A stretch of DNA of 34,334 bases, from the NCBI GenBank assembly GCA_029879725.1, contig JAOUPR010000040.1:1-34334 (forward strand). The letters are read 5' to 3'. The DNA comes from Gemmatimonadota bacterium. Its GTDB lineage: Bacteria > Gemmatimonadota > Gemmatimonadetes > Longimicrobiales > Gaopeijiaceae. Below the pieces are notes generated by a model. The model had not been told where the DNA came from. It made no database searches and saw only the letters and a program-made list of their open reading frames with translations. This document shows, piece after piece, positions 15,316-22,504 of the stretch. Position 1 is the first letter of the stretch. Each line of letters begins with the position of its first letter. A program made the translations under genes and the position numbers.

Positions 15316-16284
15316 ATGAGCAACGAATCGCGTAGGGTCCTGGTCACCGGCGGCGCCGGCTTCATCGCCAGCCACGTCGCCGAGGCGTATCTGGAGCGGG
15401 GGGATCGCGTCTGGATCGTGGATGATCTTTCCAGCGGGAAGCGGGCCAACCTCCCCGCGGGCGCCGAATTCGTGGAGATGGACGTCCGCGATCCCGAGCT
15501 GCGCAACCTGTTCCGCGAGGTACGGTTCGACCTCGTGAACCTCCACGCGGCCCAGATCGACGTGCGCGTGTCCGTGATGGACCCGTTGAAGGACGCGGGG
15601 ATCAACCTCATGGGGCTCCTCAACGTCACCGAGGCGGCCCTGGAGGTGGGGACCCGCCGCGTGGTCTTCGTGAGCAGCGGCGGGGTGGTCTACGGGGAGC
15701 CCGAGCAGATCCCCACGCCGGAGTCGGCACCCAAGCTCCCGCTGTCACCGTACGGCGTCACCAAGCTCACCGGCGAGTACTATCTCCACTACTACCATCG
15801 TGTCCGCGGCCTGGAATATGCCGCCCTGCGCTACTCCAACGTCTATGGTCCCCGCCAGGATCCGCACGGGGAGGCCGGTGTAGTAGCCATCTTCTCCAAC
15901 CGACTCCTCGCCGGAGAGGCGCTCACCGTGTTCGGAGACGGGGAGCAGACGAGGGACTACGTGTTCGTGAAGGACGTGGTGGCGGCGAACATGCTGGTGT
16001 CGGAGATGCCCATGCCCTCCGGTGTCGGCCTGGACGCCTTCGGATTCAACGTGGGAACGGGGGTGGGAACCAGCGTGAACGCTCTGGCGGACGCCATGGA
16101 GAAGGTGGCGGGAGTCAGCCCGGTCCGCGACCACAAGCCGGCACGCCCCGGCGAGTTGCAGCACAGCACGCTGGACGCGTCGCGCATCCGCAGCCTGGGA
16201 TGGGCGCCGGCCCACACTCTCGAGGAAGGACTCCGGGAGACGTACCAGTTCATCGCAGCCCGGCGGCAGGAGGCCGCCTCATGA
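15316..16284 (+). CDS. NAD-dependent epimerase/dehydratase, UDP-glucose 4-epimerase-like
   Basis: A 322-residue extended short-chain dehydrogenase. The NAD-binding GGAGFIAS motif is at residues 12-19; Ala replaces the usual third Gly, a tolerated variant. The catalytic triad region contains VSSGGVVYGE (Ser120-121) and Tyr146-x3-Lys150 in SPYGVTK. Substrate-site segments RYSNVYGPRQDPHGEAGVVAIF and LTVFGDGEQTRDYVFVKDVV are typical of GalE and UDP-sugar epimerases. It should interconvert nucleotide sugars for surface glycans; exact substrate is not resolved. Its stop overlaps the tolQ start by four bases (ATGA), an unexpected translational coupling of a sugar epimerase to the Tol motor. Confidence 0.9.
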   Translation: MSNESRRVLVTGGAGFIASHVAEAYLERGDRVWIVDDLSSGKRANLPAGAEFVEMDVRDPELRNLFREVRFDLVNLHAAQIDVRVSVMDPLKDAGINLMGLLNVTEAALEVGTRRVVFVSSGGVVYGEPEQIPTPESAPKLPLSPYGVTKLTGEYYLHYYHRVRGLEYAALRYSNVYGPRQDPHGEAGVVAIFSNRLLAGEALTVFGDGEQTRDYVFVKDVVAANMLVSEMPMPSGVGLDAFGFNVGTGVGTSVNALADAMEKVAGVSPVRDHKPARPGELQHSTLDASRIRSLGWAPAHTLEEGLRETYQFIAARRQEAAS

Positions 16285-17003
16285 ACCTCGACACCTTCCT
16301 TCTGATCCAGGCGGCTCCGCCCCAGACCGCCGTGGACATGATTCTCGGCGGCACCCTCCCCACGAAGATCGTGCTCGGGGTGCTGGCCGTGTTCTCCCTC
16401 ATGTCGTGGTGGCTCATCGTTCACAAGTGGCGGCAGTTCCGCGCGGTGCGCGTCATGGGTGACCTCTTCCTGGAGAAGATGGAACGTGCCCAGCGACTGG
16501 AGGACGCGTACAAGGCCATCCTGTCGCTTCCCGAGTCGCCGTACAGCCGGGTGTTCCGCCAGGGTGTGAACTTCTTCAGCGAGCTGCGTCCGGGAGCGCT
16601 CCGCGAGGGCGCGCCACCGTCGGCGGGGCTCTCCCTGACCCAATTGGAGGCGCTGCGCCTGGTCCTGGAGAAGGAAGAGGCCGAAGAGCGTGACGAGTTG
16701 GCCCGGGGGCTCACCCGGCTCGCCGTGATCGGGTCCGTGTCGCCCCTTCTGGGCCTCATGGGAACGGTCATCGGCGTCATGAACGCCTTCCTGGGGATCA
16801 CGGCGGCCGGCTCCACCAACATCGGGGCCGTGGCCCCGGGCGTGGCCGAGGCTCTGGTGACCACCGTGGCCGGGCTGGCGGTGGCCATCCCGGCGGTGAT
16901 GGCGTACAACTTCTTCGTGGGCAAGCTGAACCTGGTCACCGGCGAGTTGGAGGGCTTCTCCAGCGAGTTCATCGGGACGTTGGCGAGGGAAGGGCGGGTA
17001 TGA
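16281..17003 (+). CDS. tolQ: Tol-Pal system proton channel subunit TolQ (ExbB family)
   Basis: The ATG at 16281 overlaps the epimerase stop and gives 240 residues. Three membrane helices are visible: KIVLGVLAVFSLMSWWLIVHKW near residue 30; a second in the conserved SVSPLLGLMGTVIGVMNAF region; and a third in VAEALVTTVAGLAVAIPAVMAYNFF. The latter two carry the family MotA/TolQ/ExbB proton-channel signature. With TolR it converts proton motive force into movement of TolA. ExbB is the alternative, but tolB, pal and cpoB downstream decide for TolQ. The ybgC gene often found before tolQ is absent; the epimerase occupies that position. Confidence 0.93.
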   Translation: MNLDTFLLIQAAPPQTAVDMILGGTLPTKIVLGVLAVFSLMSWWLIVHKWRQFRAVRVMGDLFLEKMERAQRLEDAYKAILSLPESPYSRVFRQGVNFFSELRPGALREGAPPSAGLSLTQLEALRLVLEKEEAEERDELARGLTRLAVIGSVSPLLGLMGTVIGVMNAFLGITAAGSTNIGAVAPGVAEALVTTVAGLAVAIPAVMAYNFFVGKLNLVTGELEGFSSEFIGTLAREGRV

Positions 17004-17425
17004 GCGCACTCGGCACCCGGCGGCGAGCCGGCTCGCGAGCCGATCTGCCCTTCAACGCCGAGATCAACGTGACCAGTCTGGTGGACGTGGCCTTCACGCT
17101 CCTGGTCATCTTCATCATCACCGCGCCCATCCTCCAGGGGGGGATCGAGGTGGCGGTGCCCAAGGCCGACGTGGATCCCGTGACCGCGCAGGACAAGCCG
17201 TTCTTCGTCACCGTGCTTCGGGACGGGAGCATCTTCATGGAAGAGACGCCCATGACCCCCCGGGAGTTCGAAGACGCCTTTCCGCTGGTGGCCGAGCGTC
17301 TGGAGCGGGTCTACATCCGGGCGGATTCCCTGGCGCCGTACGGCCCCGTCCTGAAGGTCATCGCCACCGCGGCCCGTGCGGGCGTGACGTTCGCCGTGGT
17401 CGGAGAGCCCTACTCGGGCCGCTGA
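17000..17425 (+). CDS. tolR: Tol-Pal system protein TolR (ExbD family)
   Basis: A 141-residue protein with one N-terminal membrane helix. The segment FNAEINVTSLVDVAFTLLVIFII contains Asp29, equivalent to the essential protonatable Asp of TolR/ExbD. A short periplasmic domain follows (GGIEVAVPKADVDPV to the C-terminal ARAGVTFAVVGEP). It overlaps tolQ by four bases and the next gene by one base (TGATGA). It forms the proton channel with TolQ and binds peptidoglycan through its periplasmic domain in well-studied systems. Confidence 0.93.
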   Translation: MSALGTRRRAGSRADLPFNAEINVTSLVDVAFTLLVIFIITAPILQGGIEVAVPKADVDPVTAQDKPFFVTVLRDGSIFMEETPMTPREFEDAFPLVAERLERVYIRADSLAPYGPVLKVIATAARAGVTFAVVGEPYSGR

Positions 17426-18135
17426 TGAGTCACCGTTCCGCCCGGCCCGACGGCGTGGCGACAGTCGGGACGCTTCTGGTCCACGCGGGGATGGTGGTAC
17501 TGGCGCTCTGGTCGTCGGTGGCGCCCCGGCCTCCCCTGGATTTCGTGACCTACGAGATCGAGATCGTGTCGCCGGCGCCCCCCGCGCAGGGAGAGGAAGA
17601 GGCCTCGGCGCGCGAGGAGTTCGCGGTGGAGCGCCCCGACGCCGAGCCGCCCCGGGAGGAGGTCGCGGAGCCGGAGCGGGCGCAGGTGACCGAAACGCAG
17701 CCGCCTTCGCCCCAGGAGGAGGTGCGGCCCCCGCCGCCGGAGCCGGCCGAAGAGTCCCGCCCCGCCACCACCACGGACCCCGTGCCGGAGAAGCCCGCCG
17801 AGGAGTCGGGCGAGGGGATCAACGTGCGCATGGAAGGGCTCCGCAGGGACTACCCGGAGTACTACAACAACGTGACGCGCCAGATCCAACGGTGCTTCCG
17901 CTGGCGGCAGGAAGGCTCGTGGGAGACCACGGTGTACTTCGTGATCAATCGGGACGGGTCCGTGGTGGACCTGGACTTCGTGAAGAGATCGGGGAACTCG
18001 GCCTTCGACTTCGAGGCCATGGCGGCGGTGGAGTGCGCGGGGCAGGGCCGGTTGGGCCCCCTCCCCGACGAGCTCCCCTGGGACCGTCTTCCCATCCAGT
18101 TCAACTTCCGCCCCAGTGGCGGTATCAGAGGATAG
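17425..18135 (+). CDS. tolA: TolA/TonB-like energy transducer
   Basis: A 236-residue protein in the tolA position. Residues about 10-30 (GTLLVHAGMVVLALWSS) form a single membrane anchor. Residues about 48-135 are a Pro/Glu-rich linker (PPAQGEEEAS, QPPSPQEEVRPPPPEPAEE). A C-terminal domain of about 95 residues contains YYNNVTRQIQRCFRW and TVYFVINRDGSVVDLDFVKRSGNSAFDFEAM, with the TonB/TolA C-terminal fold. It should span the periplasm and couple TolQR to TolB-Pal. The linker resembles TonB rather than the long Ala/Lys helix of proteobacterial TolA, so the name rests on operon context. A TonB role cannot be fully excluded. Confidence 0.8.
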   Translation: MSHRSARPDGVATVGTLLVHAGMVVLALWSSVAPRPPLDFVTYEIEIVSPAPPAQGEEEASAREEFAVERPDAEPPREEVAEPERAQVTETQPPSPQEEVRPPPPEPAEESRPATTTDPVPEKPAEESGEGINVRMEGLRRDYPEYYNNVTRQIQRCFRWRQEGSWETTVYFVINRDGSVVDLDFVKRSGNSAFDFEAMAAVECAGQGRLGPLPDELPWDRLPIQFNFRPSGGIRG

Positions 18136-18141
18136 TCGAGA

Positions 18142-19557
18142 ATGCGGACCATGATCGCCGGCGCGAGCGACGGCAGGGGAGCGGGGATGAGACGGTCGGG
18201 TCATGTCGTTCGGGGTGCGGCGCTGGCCCTGCTGGGGCTCACGCAGATGTTCGCGCCGGGCAGGATCGGGGCACAGGAGCGCGATTCCATCCCGGGGGTG
18301 ACCTTGGGGCTCCTCTACGAGAGCGCGTATCGACCCACGGTGGGGATCAAGCCCTTCACGGGACGGTTCGGCGGCGACGCCCTGGCTCCCCGTGTGGAGG
18401 CCATCATCGGCCGTGACGTGCGCTACTCGGACCGCTTCGAGACGCTGGAGTCCATCCCGGAGGCGCTGGCGGGAGAGGGGATCGACTACACGCTGTGGGA
18501 CCGGCTGAACACGGACTGGATCGTGAGTGGTCAGGTGGAGGGGTCGGGAGACGGCTTCGTGCTCCTCCTGGAGCTTCACGACGTGGTGTTCCGGGAGGTC
18601 AAGGAACGGGGGCGCTTTCCCATCCCCGACGAGGCCGACGACGACTTCCGCATGGCGGTGCACCGGGTGTCCGACGCCATCGTCGAGTGGATCACCGGCG
18701 AGCCGGGGATGGCCGCGAGCCGGGTGGCCTTCTCCATGCAGGGCCCCGGGACCGCCTGGGAGATCTACGTGATCGACTCCGACGGGGAGAACCTTCGGAG
18801 GGTGACCAACTACGCCAACACGTCCCTTTCTCCGGCGTGGTCGCCGGACGGGACGCGACTGGCCTTCACCTCCTACAAGGAGGACGACACTCCGCGGGTG
18901 TTCGAGGTGGATCTGGGCACGGGGCGGGAGCGGGCCCTCGCGGTCACCCGCGAGGGACAGTACATGACGCCGAGCTACCACCCGGACGGGCAGCTCATGG
19001 CGTTCTCCGTGATGAACGGACCGCGCAGCGGGCTGTTCACGTACAACTTCGACCGTGACTGCTGCCTCACGCACCTCACGGGAGGTTCGTGGGACGACAT
19101 CTCGCCCGCCTTCTCCGCCGACGGCCGCTGGATCGCGTACACCACCAACCGGTTCGGGGAGTACACGCCCCAGATCCAGATCATCCCGTCCCGGGGAGGG
19201 ACATCCGAGACGCTCTCGCCCTACGAGTACGGAGCAAACAGCTACTACGCCGATCCGGACTGGTCTCCCACCCAGGAGATGGTGGCCTTCCACGGCCGGA
19301 TCCGCCGGGGTCGGTACCAGATCCTGGTGGCGGATCTCGCCGACCGCGGACACCGGCTGCGTCAGGTCACGTGGGAGGGGAACAACGAGGCCCCGAGTTG
19401 GGCCCCGGACGGCCGCCATCTGGTCTTCGCGGGCGAGCGCGACTGGGGATTCGGGCTCATGATCGTGGACGTGGCCACGGGGAAGATCCGGTCGCTCATC
19501 GGGGGCCGGAGGGTCGACGTTCCGGACTGGTCACCCGCCCTCCGGCCCGCTTCCTGA
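18142..19557 (+). CDS. tolB: Tol-Pal system beta-propeller protein TolB
   Basis: A periplasmic protein of 471 residues from the ATG at 18142 (AGAGGA upstream at 18127-18132). A later ATG at 18187 (456 residues, preceded by GGGGAG) would place the signal peptide directly at the N-terminus (MRRSGHVVRGAALALLGL) and is a serious alternative. After the TolB N-terminal domain (VTLGLLYESAY to about 190) come at least five PD40 propeller blades: SLSPAWSPDGTRLAFTS, TPSYHPDGQLMAFSV, ISPAFSADGRWIAYTT, DPDWSPTQEMVAFHG and APSWAPDGRHLVFAG. TolB shuttles between TolA and Pal at division sites. The gap to the preceding tolA-like gene is only six bases. Confidence 0.93.
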   Translation: MRTMIAGASDGRGAGMRRSGHVVRGAALALLGLTQMFAPGRIGAQERDSIPGVTLGLLYESAYRPTVGIKPFTGRFGGDALAPRVEAIIGRDVRYSDRFETLESIPEALAGEGIDYTLWDRLNTDWIVSGQVEGSGDGFVLLLELHDVVFREVKERGRFPIPDEADDDFRMAVHRVSDAIVEWITGEPGMAASRVAFSMQGPGTAWEIYVIDSDGENLRRVTNYANTSLSPAWSPDGTRLAFTSYKEDDTPRVFEVDLGTGRERALAVTREGQYMTPSYHPDGQLMAFSVMNGPRSGLFTYNFDRDCCLTHLTGGSWDDISPAFSADGRWIAYTTNRFGEYTPQIQIIPSRGGTSETLSPYEYGANSYYADPDWSPTQEMVAFHGRIRRGRYQILVADLADRGHRLRQVTWEGNNEAPSWAPDGRHLVFAGERDWGFGLMIVDVATGKIRSLIGGRRVDVPDWSPALRPAS

Positions 19558-19575
19558 TCGGATCTGAGGAAGGCG

Positions 19576-19604
19576 TTGCGCTTTCGGTGAAAAAAGCCTA
19601 TATG
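19576..19604 (+). promoter_or_regulatory. Candidate internal promoter for pal-cpoB
   Basis: TTGCGC (19576-19581) and TATATG (19599-19604) are spaced by 17 bases around an A-tract, in the 156-base gap between tolB and pal. Consensus matches are 3/6 and 4/6. It would give a leader of about 100 bases containing the hairpins at 19624-19642 and 19658-19673. Independent high-level expression of the abundant lipoprotein Pal would make sense, but this is inference. Confidence 0.4.
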
Positions 19605-19615
19605 AAGGGGGCTTT
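19593..19615 (+). other. Short hairpin overlapping the pal promoter candidate
   Basis: A 6-bp stem (AAAGCC at 19593-19598 and GGCTTT at 19610-19615) encloses 11 bases 36 bases after the tolB stop. It is short for a terminator and has only a TTT at its edge. It could attenuate readthrough from tolB or be incidental to the -10 region. Confidence 0.25.
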
Positions 19616-19623
19616 CGCCGCGC

Positions 19624-19673
19624 CGAAACGTGGTTAGTTTCGATGCGTTGGAAAGATGCCGTCGAATGACGGC
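19624..19673 (+). other. Two small hairpins in the pal leader
   Basis: CGAAAC (19624-19629) pairs with GTTTCG (19637-19642) over a seven-base loop. GCCGTC (19658-19663) pairs perfectly with GACGGC (19668-19673) over a GAAT loop. Both lie between the candidate promoter and the AGGAG of pal. They may shape leader stability or translation; no known riboswitch pattern is recognised. Confidence 0.4.
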
Positions 19674-19713
19674 AGGGGTCGCGTTCAGATTGCCGTTCAA
19701 CCCAGGAGCAGGG

Positions 19714-20313
19714 ATGGTCGCTCGTCGTTTCGTCGTTCCGGTGCTGGTTGCCGCCGTCATGGCAGCATGCAGCAGTCCTCCTCCTCCTCCTCCCGAGCCC
19801 GCAGGGCCCACCGCCGAGGAGATCGAGGCCGCCCGTCAGGATTCCATCCGCCGCGCGGAAGAGGCTGCGGAAGCAGCCCGCCGTCGTGCCGAGGAAGAGG
19901 CCCGTGCCGCCGCCGAGCGCGCGCACCGGGAGGCCGTGGCAGCGGCCCGTGCCGTTCTCCAGCAGATGGTCTTCTTCGATTACGATCAGGCTGAGATCCG
20001 TGAAGACGCCGCCGAGTCGCTTCGTGCGAAGGTGGGCATTCTGCGGGCGAGCCCCCAGGTCCAGATCCGCATCGCCGGTCATGCCGACGAGCGTGGGTCG
20101 ACGGAGTACAACATGGCTCTGGGCAACCGCCGCGCGGAGGCCGTCAAGGCATTCCTGGCCGGCTTCGGGATCGATGGGTCTCGCTTCACCGTGGTGACCT
20201 TCGGTGAGAGCCAGCCCCGCGCACAGGGCTCCACGGAGGAAGCCTGGGCGCAGAACCGTCGCGCGGAGTTCACCATCACCGCCGGCGCCGACGCCATCAA
20301 CCCGGCCAACTGA
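19714..20313 (+). CDS. pal: Peptidoglycan-associated lipoprotein Pal
   Basis: The ATG at 19714, five bases after AGGAG (19704-19708), gives 199 residues with a lipoprotein leader (MVARRFVVPVLVAAVMAAC, Cys19). A short polyproline stretch follows (six Pro from a CCT run). Then comes a highly charged Ala/Glu/Arg coiled-coil at about residues 30-85 (RRAEEAAEAARRRAEEEARAAAERA), and finally the OmpA-like domain (VFFDYDQAEIREDA through GHADERGSTEYNMALGNRRAEAVKAFL to AQNRRAEFTI), which binds meso-diaminopimelate of peptidoglycan. Pal anchors the outer membrane to the wall and receives TolB. The long helical spacer is unusual compared with E. coli Pal. It is followed by a strong hairpin before cpoB. 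Confidence 0.93.
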   Translation: MVARRFVVPVLVAAVMAACSSPPPPPPEPAGPTAEEIEAARQDSIRRAEEAAEAARRRAEEEARAAAERAHREAVAAARAVLQQMVFFDYDQAEIREDAAESLRAKVGILRASPQVQIRIAGHADERGSTEYNMALGNRRAEAVKAFLAGFGIDGSRFTVVTFGESQPRAQGSTEEAWAQNRRAEFTITAGADAINPAN

Positions 20314-20330
20314 CGCCGGAAGGGAACCGT

Positions 20331-20366
20331 TGCCCCTCTCCCGTCGTACATGACGGGGGAGGGGCA
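20331..20366 (+). promoter_or_regulatory. Strong hairpin between pal and cpoB that buries the cpoB ribosome-binding site
   Basis: Arms 20331-20345 and 20352-20366 form a 15-bp stem with a single G-U pair and a six-base loop. The 3' arm contains the only good Shine-Dalgarno sequence of the next gene (GGAGG at 20358-20362, five bases before a GTG at 20368). No U-tract follows. It could terminate or stabilise pal mRNA, or repress cpoB translation by sequestering the site. Confidence 0.7.
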
Positions 20367-20376
20367 CGTGTGCAAT

Positions 20377-21165
20377 ATGACCAAGCTCTCTAGCATTGTC
20401 GGGACCCGGGGGGCGTTCGCCGCCGCCGTCGTCCTCACGTCCAGTGGGTGCGCCACCAAGAGCGATCTCCGCGATCTCCGCACGGAGATCCACGCTCTGG
20501 CGGTGCGCCAGGACTCCCTCATGGTGGAGATCCGCGCGCAGAACCTCAGCACCCAGGACACGCTCCGGGAGCAGACGGGGCAGCTCGTGGACTTCCGCGG
20601 AGACATCTCCCAGCAGCTTCGTGAGATCGATCGCCGCCTCACCCGCATCGAGGCGTTGGCGGGGGAGAACCAGCGAGTGATGAGCGCCGTCCGCGACGAG
20701 TTGGCCAACACCCGTCGGCCGGGCACGAGGCCCGCGACCGGGTCGGGCGCCGCGGCGGACCCCGAGGCCGTGGTGCCCGGTACGGGCGTCGAAGGAGCGG
20801 AGGCGCTCTACCGAACGGCCACAGGGCTGTTCGAACGCGGGTCGCTCACCACCGCGCGACAGGCCTTCCAGCAGTTCCTCCAGGCCAACCCGGGTCATGC
20901 GCTGGCGCCGTCCGCCCATTTCTATCTGGCGGACATCCTGGTGCAGGAGGACCGATTGGACGATGCGCTCCTCGCGTTCCAGGACATCCAGCGGTTCTTT
21001 CCCAACGCGGAGAAGGTGCCCGACGCGCTCTTCCGGATCGCCCTGATCCAGATCCAGCAGGAGAAGCTGGAGGACGCGAAGGTCACGCTGGAGCGGATCG
21101 TGAACACGTATCCCGGTACAGGGGTGGCCCTCCTGGCCGAGGAAAAGCTGGCGGAAATCCGCTGA
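20377..21165 (+). CDS. cpoB: Tol-Pal associated TPR protein CpoB (YbgF)
   Basis: From the ATG at 20377 the protein has 262 residues. It has an exported leader ending SSGCATKSD, which looks like a lipobox with Cys25. A coiled-coil follows (TKSDLRDLRTEIHALAVRQDSLMVEI and QQLREIDRRLTRIEAL), then a linker and a C-terminal TPR domain (LYRTATGLFERGSLTTARQAFQQFLQANPGHALAPSAHFYLADI). That layout defines CpoB, which coordinates peptidoglycan synthesis with Tol-driven outer-membrane constriction. Two other starts exist. The GTG at 20368 has better Shine-Dalgarno spacing. The ATG at 20350 lies inside the hairpin loop and is unlikely. E. coli CpoB is not a lipoprotein, so acylation here would be a difference. 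Confidence 0.87.
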   Translation: MTKLSSIVGTRGAFAAAVVLTSSGCATKSDLRDLRTEIHALAVRQDSLMVEIRAQNLSTQDTLREQTGQLVDFRGDISQQLREIDRRLTRIEALAGENQRVMSAVRDELANTRRPGTRPATGSGAAADPEAVVPGTGVEGAEALYRTATGLFERGSLTTARQAFQQFLQANPGHALAPSAHFYLADILVQEDRLDDALLAFQDIQRFFPNAEKVPDALFRIALIQIQQEKLEDAKVTLERIVNTYPGTGVALLAEEKLAEIR

Positions 21166-21189
21166 ACACCGTGCGGAGGCATACGGTCC

Positions 21190-21687
21190 ATGAGATGCCC
21201 CCAGTGTGACGCCACGGAGAACCGCGTCGTCGACACGCGTGCCAGCCGCGAGGGGCGGGCCGTGCGTCGCCGCCGCGAGTGCTCCGTCTGCGGAGAGCGC
21301 TTCACCACCTACGAATACGTGGAGGAGCGCGCCTTCCAGGTCCTGAAGCGCTCGGGGGCGGTGGAGGAGTTCGATCGCTCCAAGCTTCTCGGGAGCATCC
21401 GGATCGCCTGTGCCAAGCGTCCCGTGTCGGCGTCGGTCATGGAGGCCATGGTCGACGAGATCTCCGACGCCCTCTCCCGCGAGGCCGGTGTCGAGATCCA
21501 CAGCGACCGTCTGGGAGAACTGGTCATGGAGCAGCTCCGCCCCCTGGATCGCGTGGCCTACGTGCGCTACGCGTCGGTGTACCGGAACTTCCAGGACGTG
21601 GGTGAGTTTCAGGAATTCGTCGATGAGATGACCGCCCGTCACGAGCGGGAGATCATGTTACGGAATCAGGTGGAATTTCCCTTCTGA
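21190..21687 (+). CDS. nrdR: Transcriptional repressor NrdR
   Basis: A 165-residue regulator of ribonucleotide reductase genes. The N-terminal zinc ribbon has Cys3, Cys6, Cys31 and Cys34 (RCPQCDATENRVVDTR, then RRRRECSVCGERFTTYE). It is followed by an ATP-cone domain (residues about 49-139, VLKRSGAVEEFDRSKLLGSIRIAC) that senses ATP/dATP, and the family C-terminal DRVAYVRYASVYRNFQDVGEFQEFV. No nrd genes are present here, so targets lie elsewhere. It sits 24 bases after cpoB and 7 bases before tatC. Confidence 0.96.
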   Translation: MRCPQCDATENRVVDTRASREGRAVRRRRECSVCGERFTTYEYVEERAFQVLKRSGAVEEFDRSKLLGSIRIACAKRPVSASVMEAMVDEISDALSREAGVEIHSDRLGELVMEQLRPLDRVAYVRYASVYRNFQDVGEFQEFVDEMTARHEREIMLRNQVEFPF

Positions 21688-21694
21688 CGAATTC

Positions 21695-22504
21695 ATGGTG
21701 ATACGGAATCCACGCGGGGAAATGCCCTTTCTGGACCACCTGGAAGAGCTCCGGTGGCGGATACTCTGGTCCCTCCTGGCCGTGGCCGTCGCCTCGGCCA
21801 TCGGGTTCGGACTGGTGTACTACTACAACGTCCTGGACCTCCTCATCGCGCCGGTGCGGGCGGCCAAGGACGACCCCACCTTCCGTCTCGTCTACCTGTC
21901 TCCCGCGGATCCCTTCTTCATCACCCTCAAGCTGGGGATCTGGGTGGGCGTGATCATGGCCTTCCCGGTGGTGGCGTACCAGATCTGGTCCTTCCTCTCT
22001 CCGGCGCTGGAGAAGTCGGAGAGGCGGGCCATCATCCCGGCGCTCTACCTCGGGCTGGTGCTCTTCGTGGCGGGCGTGGCCATGGCGTACTATGCCGCCC
22101 TTCCCGTGACGCTCCAGTTCTTCGAGAGCTTCCAGGGCGAAGCCATGGTGGACGTACTGGAGATCCGGGAGACACTAGGGTTCATCACCAAGCTGCTCCT
22201 GGCCTTCGGCATCGTCTTCGAGCTTCCCGTGGTGATCATGGTGCTCACGGCCGTCGGACTGGTCACCCCCGAGTTCCTCCGGCAGAAGCGCCGCCACGCC
22301 ATGGTGGCCAACACCGTGCTCGCTTCGCTCATCACGCCCGGCGACGTGATCACCCTCACGGTCATGATGATGGTGCCCCTCTTCCTCCTCTACGAGCTGA
22401 GCATCATCCTCTCCCGGGGGATCTACCGCCGGCGGGCGGAGCGGGAGAAATCCATCCTCCAGCCCGACACGGAGCCACCGCCGGGGGCCGTGGAGGCGGA
22501 CTGA
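21695..22504 (+). CDS. tatC: Sec-independent protein translocase TatC
   Basis: A 269-residue protein with six predicted membrane helices. The N-terminal MPFLDHLEELRWRI is the family signature that recognises twin-arginine signals. The conserved LSPADPFFITLKLG, PVVAYQIWSFLSPAL and FGIVFELPVVIMVLTAVGLVTPEFLR segments are all present. An internal ATG at 21722 (MPFLDHLEEL) is an alternative start. TatC forms the receptor core of the Tat translocase. The matching tatA lies about 9 kb downstream at 31132 rather than adjacent. The stop overlaps the LptD-like start by one base (TGATG). Confidence 0.95.
   Translation: MVIRNPRGEMPFLDHLEELRWRILWSLLAVAVASAIGFGLVYYYNVLDLLIAPVRAAKDDPTFRLVYLSPADPFFITLKLGIWVGVIMAFPVVAYQIWSFLSPALEKSERRAIIPALYLGLVLFVAGVAMAYYAALPVTLQFFESFQGEAMVDVLEIRETLGFITKLLLAFGIVFELPVVIMVLTAVGLVTPEFLRQKRRHAMVANTVLASLITPGDVITLTVMMMVPLFLLYELSIILSRGIYRRRAEREKSILQPDTEPPPGAVEAD

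Noticed and set aside
19776..19793. CCT run in pal as a phase-variation switch
   Set aside because: Slippage by triplets keeps the frame and only changes proline number, so on/off switching is not expected.
20350..20376. ATG at 20350 as the cpoB start
   Set aside because: It sits in the loop of the strong hairpin, has no ribosome-binding site, and would add nine residues before the lipoprotein leader.
17410..21642. Very long minus-strand open frames opposite tolA-tolB and pal-nrdR (669 and 703 codons)
   Set aside because: Low-complexity translations with no recognisable motif lie exactly antisense to clear Tol-Pal genes, so they are GC-bias shadows.
21754..22503. Open frame continuing upstream of the LptD-like start through tatC
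   Set aside because: Its translation over tatC is Arg/Gly/Pro-rich with no motif. The TatC frame has all family signatures, and the LptD-like leader begins at 22504.
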